This document shows positions 61,123 to 64,000 of a DNA stretch of 64,000 nucleotides, in pieces. Within the stretch, counting starts at the first letter, position 1; each line of letters begins with the position of its first letter. The notes below the pieces were generated by a model that was not told the origin of the DNA, ran no database searches, and was given only the letters and a program-made list of their open reading frames with translations. Origin of the DNA: Actinomadura opuntiae (lineage in GTDB: Bacteria; Actinomycetota; Actinomycetes; Streptosporangiales; Streptosporangiaceae); the NCBI RefSeq assembly GCF_030283205.1, contig NZ_JASNWF010000002.1:372001-436000 (forward strand), in the 5' to 3' direction. The position numbers and the translations under genes were made by a program.

Positions 61123-61575
61123 TTAAGAGCGTGCCTCCTCATCGATCGCGGGCATCGACGGCCCGTCCGGATGCCAGGTCTCCAGGAACGACGCCTGGAC
61201 GCTCCGATCGACCAGCTCGACGTGGGCGCCGATCGAGTCGACGCGGTGGTAGGCGAACGGGCGGCCGTAGGGGCAGCCCGAGAACGTCTCGGTGAGCCCG
61301 TCGGCGGCGAGGCGCGCCGTCCCGGTGGCGAGGTCGGTCGTCCAGTACCCGAGGTGGTGGAAGCCGGGCCTTTCGGTGTCGCCCCAGGGGCCGCCGGGCG
61401 GGGCCTGGATCAGCTCGATGAACGGCGGCCCGTCGGAGAAGACGATGCGGTAGTCCCATTCCCCGATCCGCCCGTCCACGGGCTCGCGCCAACCCGTCCC
61501 GGTGACGGCGCCGAGGTCGCGCATCGCCGCCTCGAGATCCGGAACGGTGAAACAGACGTGGTAGAAACCGGTCAT
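61123..61575 (-). CDS. VOC family (glyoxalase-like) protein
   Basis: 150 residues in two beta-alpha-beta-beta-beta modules. The N-terminal FYHVCFTVPDLEAAMRDLGA gives the first metal His, and later FHHLGYW, FIELIQAP and HVELVDRS supply the remaining conserved positions. VOC proteins include glyoxalases, epimerases, dioxygenases and antibiotic-binding proteins; the subgroup is not clear. I start at ATG 61575; the longer frame is low-complexity. Divergent from the kinase gene. Confidence 0.85.
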   Translation of the reverse strand: MTGFYHVCFTVPDLEAAMRDLGAVTGTGWREPVDGRIGEWDYRIVFSDGPPFIELIQAPPGGPWGDTERPGFHHLGYWTTDLATGTARLAADGLTETFSGCPYGRPFAYHRVDSIGAHVELVDRSVQASFLETWHPDGPSMPAIDEEARS

Positions 61576-61712
61576 CGCGTACCCGCCGCTCCCTCTGTGG
61601 TGGTTCCGGCCGCCACCATGATCACAGAGGCGGCGGCCCCGCCCCGAACGATCGGCGGCGCGCGGCCGTCCAAGCCAGGGGAACGGCGCGCGGGGCATCG
61701 GAGGGCTGCTCG

Positions 61713-64000
61713 ATGGGGCTGGACGGCACCGACCGCCCGGAGGCTTCCGGGATCTGGCGGGTGGGCGACGTGGTCGACGGGCGGTACCGGGTGACGCGCG
61801 TCCACGAGCACGGCGGCATGGGGCTGGTGCACCGGGTCAGGCACCTGACCTGGGGCATCGATCTGGCGGTGAAGAGCCCCCGGCCGGAGGCGATCGCCGA
61901 CGCCGCGGGCCGGGCGCGGTTCGTCGCCGAGGCGGAGAACTGGGTGTCGCTGGGCCTACACCCGAACGTGTGCGGCTGCCATTACGTCCGCACGCTCGAC
62001 GGGGTCCCGCGCGTGTTCGCCGAGTACGTGCCGGGCGGCTCGCTGAACGAGTGGATCGACGACGGCCGGCTGTACGAGGGCGGCCCGGCGCGGGCGCTGG
62101 AACGGATCCTGGACGTGGCCGTCCAGACGGCGTGGGGGCTGGAGCACGCGCACGGCCGGGGCCTGGTCCACCAGGACGTCAAGCCCGCCAACATCCTGCT
62201 CCACGCGGACGGGACGGTGAAGGTCACCGACTTCGGGCTCGCCGGGGCCCGGTCCGCGGCGGTCGCCGGGGACGATGTCGGCAGCGCGGCCGTGACCCGG
62301 CGCGGGCAGACACCGCAGTACGCCTCGCCGGAGCAGTTCGCGGGCGAGCGGCTGGGGCGCCGCACCGACGTGTACAGCTTCGCCGTGTCCGTGCTGGAGA
62401 TGTTCACCGGCGGACGGACCTGGATGGTCGGCCCCGCCGCCGGCGAAGCCCTCGAACTGCACCTGGCCGAGGGCCCCGGCGACGGGCTCCCCGCGATCCC
62501 GGCGGGCCTCGCCGCCCTCCTGACCCGATGCCTGCGCGACGAGCCGGAGCGGCGGCCCGGCACGATGGCCGAGGTCGCGGACGAGCTCGTCGCCGTGCAC
62601 CGGGCGGTGACCGGGCGCCCGTACTCGCGTCCGGCGCCGGCCGCCGCCGAGCTGCGCGCCGACGAGCTCAACAACCGGGCGCTGTCGCTGCTGGACCTCG
62701 GCCGCGCGGGCGAGGCCGACGAGGCGTTCGCCGCCGCGCTCGCGGCCGACCCGCGCCACCTGCCCGCCGCCTACAACCGGATGGTGGCGCGCTGGCGGCG
62801 GGCCGCCGCGACCGACCTGGAGGTGGTCGAGCGGCTCATGGAGTTCCGGCCCTTCGACGGCGGCCCGCGGCAGGCCCGTCACCTGCTCGCGCTGGTGGAG
62901 CTGGAGCGCGGGAACGTCCGGCGGGGCCGCGAGCTGCTGGGGGAGATCGTCCGGGAAGAGCCCGGGGAGGCGGAGGCGAGGGCGGTCCTCGACGCGGTGC
63001 CGGATCCGGGCGAGCCGCCGGTCGCCCGCGTACCGGCGCCCTGGAGCGAGGACAGGAGCCACAACTACCCGGAGCCGGGCGCGGTGCGGTTCCTGACCGG
63101 CGGGCGCCACCTGCTGTACGGGGAGGGCCGGGGCCGCCTGCGGCTCTGGGACGTGCACCGCGGCGAGAGCGCCATGAGCATCAGGGCGCATGAGGGGCGC
63201 GTGCGTTCGGTCGACGTCGCCCCGGACGGGACGCTGGTCGCCTCGGCGGGTGAGGACGGCGCCGTGCGGGCGTGGCACCTGCCCAGCGGCGCGGCCATGT
63301 ACTCCTACGGCCCGGAGGGGCGGCAGCGGACGTCGTTCGTCGCGGTCCGTCTCGGCGCCGGGCCGTCCCGCTCCGGCGTCCTCACTCTGGCGCGTTCGGG
63401 ACGCCTGCACGTCTGGGACGAGCGGACGATGCGGCCCCGCGGGACGTACGAGCTGTCCGGCACCTGGGCCAGGGGGCCGGTCGAGCTCACCGCGGACGGT
63501 CGTCAAGCTTTCGTCCGCGACGGCGGCGAGGGCCTGCTCATCGATCTGGAGACGGGCGCCGTGAGGCGGATCGCGTTCGGGGCGCCGCCGTCGGTGCTGC
63601 GGCTCGCGGGCGACGGGCGCACCGTCGCCGCCGCCCGCGACGGCGACATCGGCGTGTGGGATCTGGAGACGGGACGCCGCGTGCGGACCCTGACCGGGCA
63701 CGCGGGCCCGGTCGGGGCGCTGGACTTCTCCCCGGACTCCCGGTCGCTGCTGTCGGGCGGTTCGGACGGCGCCGTCCGGCTGTGGGACCTCGCCACCGGA
63801 CGGTGCCGCCGCACCCTCCTCGCCGCCGAGTCCGGTGCGGACCCGGTGATCCATGTGCAGTTCGGGCCGGGCGGCGCGACCGCGATGGCGGCGGGGCGGT
63901 CCAAGGACCTGCGGTTCTGGGACCTGCGGGCGCCGCGTCCCGCCCCCTACCAGGTGGCGGCGCCGCGCCGGGCCGACGAGATGAACCGGCACGCCGTCCA
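61713..64000 (+). CDS. Ser/Thr protein kinase with WD40 repeats (right-truncated)
   Basis: The gene runs off the right edge; 762 codons are present. The kinase domain has a glycine-loop variant HEHGGMGLVHRV, Lys54 in LAVKSP, catalytic HQD at 153-155 (LVHQDVKPANILL), DFG in VTDFGLA, YASPEQF and DVYSFAVSVLEMFTGG. His-Gln-Asp replaces the usual His-Arg-Asp, so the kinase lacks the RD arginine. A short TPR-like helical linker (NNRALSLLDLGRAGEADEAF) leads to WD40 blades (HEGRVRSVDVAPDG, AVRLWDLATG). Soluble, with no membrane segment seen. Likely a STAND/WD40-associated signalling kinase. Confidence 0.88.
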   Translation, partial: MGLDGTDRPEASGIWRVGDVVDGRYRVTRVHEHGGMGLVHRVRHLTWGIDLAVKSPRPEAIADAAGRARFVAEAENWVSLGLHPNVCGCHYVRTLDGVPRVFAEYVPGGSLNEWIDDGRLYEGGPARALERILDVAVQTAWGLEHAHGRGLVHQDVKPANILLHADGTVKVTDFGLAGARSAAVAGDDVGSAAVTRRGQTPQYASPEQFAGERLGRRTDVYSFAVSVLEMFTGGRTWMVGPAAGEALELHLAEGPGDGLPAIPAGLAALLTRCLRDEPERRPGTMAEVADELVAVHRAVTGRPYSRPAPAAAELRADELNNRALSLLDLGRAGEADEAFAAALAADPRHLPAAYNRMVARWRRAAATDLEVVERLMEFRPFDGGPRQARHLLALVELERGNVRRGRELLGEIVREEPGEAEARAVLDAVPDPGEPPVARVPAPWSEDRSHNYPEPGAVRFLTGGRHLLYGEGRGRLRLWDVHRGESAMSIRAHEGRVRSVDVAPDGTLVASAGEDGAVRAWHLPSGAAMYSYGPEGRQRTSFVAVRLGAGPSRSGVLTLARSGRLHVWDERTMRPRGTYELSGTWARGPVELTADGRQAFVRDGGEGLLIDLETGAVRRIAFGAPPSVLRLAGDGRTVAAARDGDIGVWDLETGRRVRTLTGHAGPVGALDFSPDSRSLLSGGSDGAVRLWDLATGRCRRTLLAAESGADPVIHVQFGPGGATAMAAGRSKDLRFWDLRAPRPAPYQVAAPRRADEMNRHAV

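Overview
The window is very GC-rich with strong G/C at third codon positions. It has many GTG starts, ATGA/GTGA stop-start overlaps, and families typical of actinomycetes: LuxR-ATPase regulators, NB-ARC/TPR proteins, DUF222-HNH proteins and a kinase-WD40 protein. A chromosomal segment of a filamentous actinomycete, of the Actinomadura/Streptosporangiales kind, is the best guess; the genus is inference. No tRNA, rRNA, CRISPR array or transposase gene was seen.

Layout. 0-3.4 kb: edge of an ABC ATPase, two short-chain dehydrogenases, a divergent IclR regulator with a clear operator, and a carboxymuconolactone-decarboxylase-like protein. 3.4-5.6 kb: an MFS exporter and an orphan polysaccharide-export-type ATPase. 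5.6-8.7 kb: an operon with oxidase subunit III- and IV-like proteins and two paralogous membrane proteins but no subunit I, divergent from a TetR gene. 8.8-16.4 kb: secreted M1 and M4 metallopeptidases that share one carbohydrate-binding-like module, and a giant LuxR-type ATPase regulator.

16.5-35.6 kb is the metabolic centrepiece. One long plus-strand transcription unit encodes a Gfo/Idh/MocA dehydrogenase, a PiT phosphate transporter with its DUF47 partner, an Afu/Fbp-like ABC importer, a HAD phosphatase, an inositol-monophosphatase-family enzyme, a Cof-type HAD and an MBL-fold phosphodiesterase-like protein. It is followed by a LacI regulator, a secreted beta-propeller phytase with two LacI-type operators inside its promoter, a GntR regulator, and inositol catabolic genes (inosose dehydratase-like, Cgl0159-type aldolase-like, iolD, mmsA). 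The same operator-like sequence sits immediately upstream of the -35 box of both the first unit and the iol unit, 13.7 kb apart. I read the region as a phytate / inositol-phosphate utilisation island: extracellular dephosphorylation, uptake of a phosphorylated polyol, intracellular dephosphorylation, phosphate handling and inositol breakdown.

35.6-39.3 kb is a low-gene-density scar: a decayed mgtC gene, then a DUF222-HNH gene enclosed by two perfect 185-bp inverted repeats with rich internal secondary structure. 39.3-51.3 kb: an FAD oxidoreductase with an Lrp/AsnC regulator, an amidase, two TetR regulators, a complete peptide-type ABC importer and a CocE-like hydrolase, which look like an uptake-and-hydrolysis set for an amide or ester substrate.

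51.3-64 kb is a conflict/signalling island. It holds a small helical protein and a divergently encoded NB-ARC/TPR NLR that carry matching RHIM/BASS-like amyloid motifs at opposite termini. It also holds a GT-B-like transferase interrupted by a heptanucleotide repeat tract, a CHAT caspase-like protein followed by an out-of-frame NB-ARC/TPR protein, a class A beta-lactamase-like lipoprotein, a zinc-finger/HTH/DUF3887 protein, a VOC protein, and a Ser/Thr kinase with WD40 repeats that runs off the right edge.
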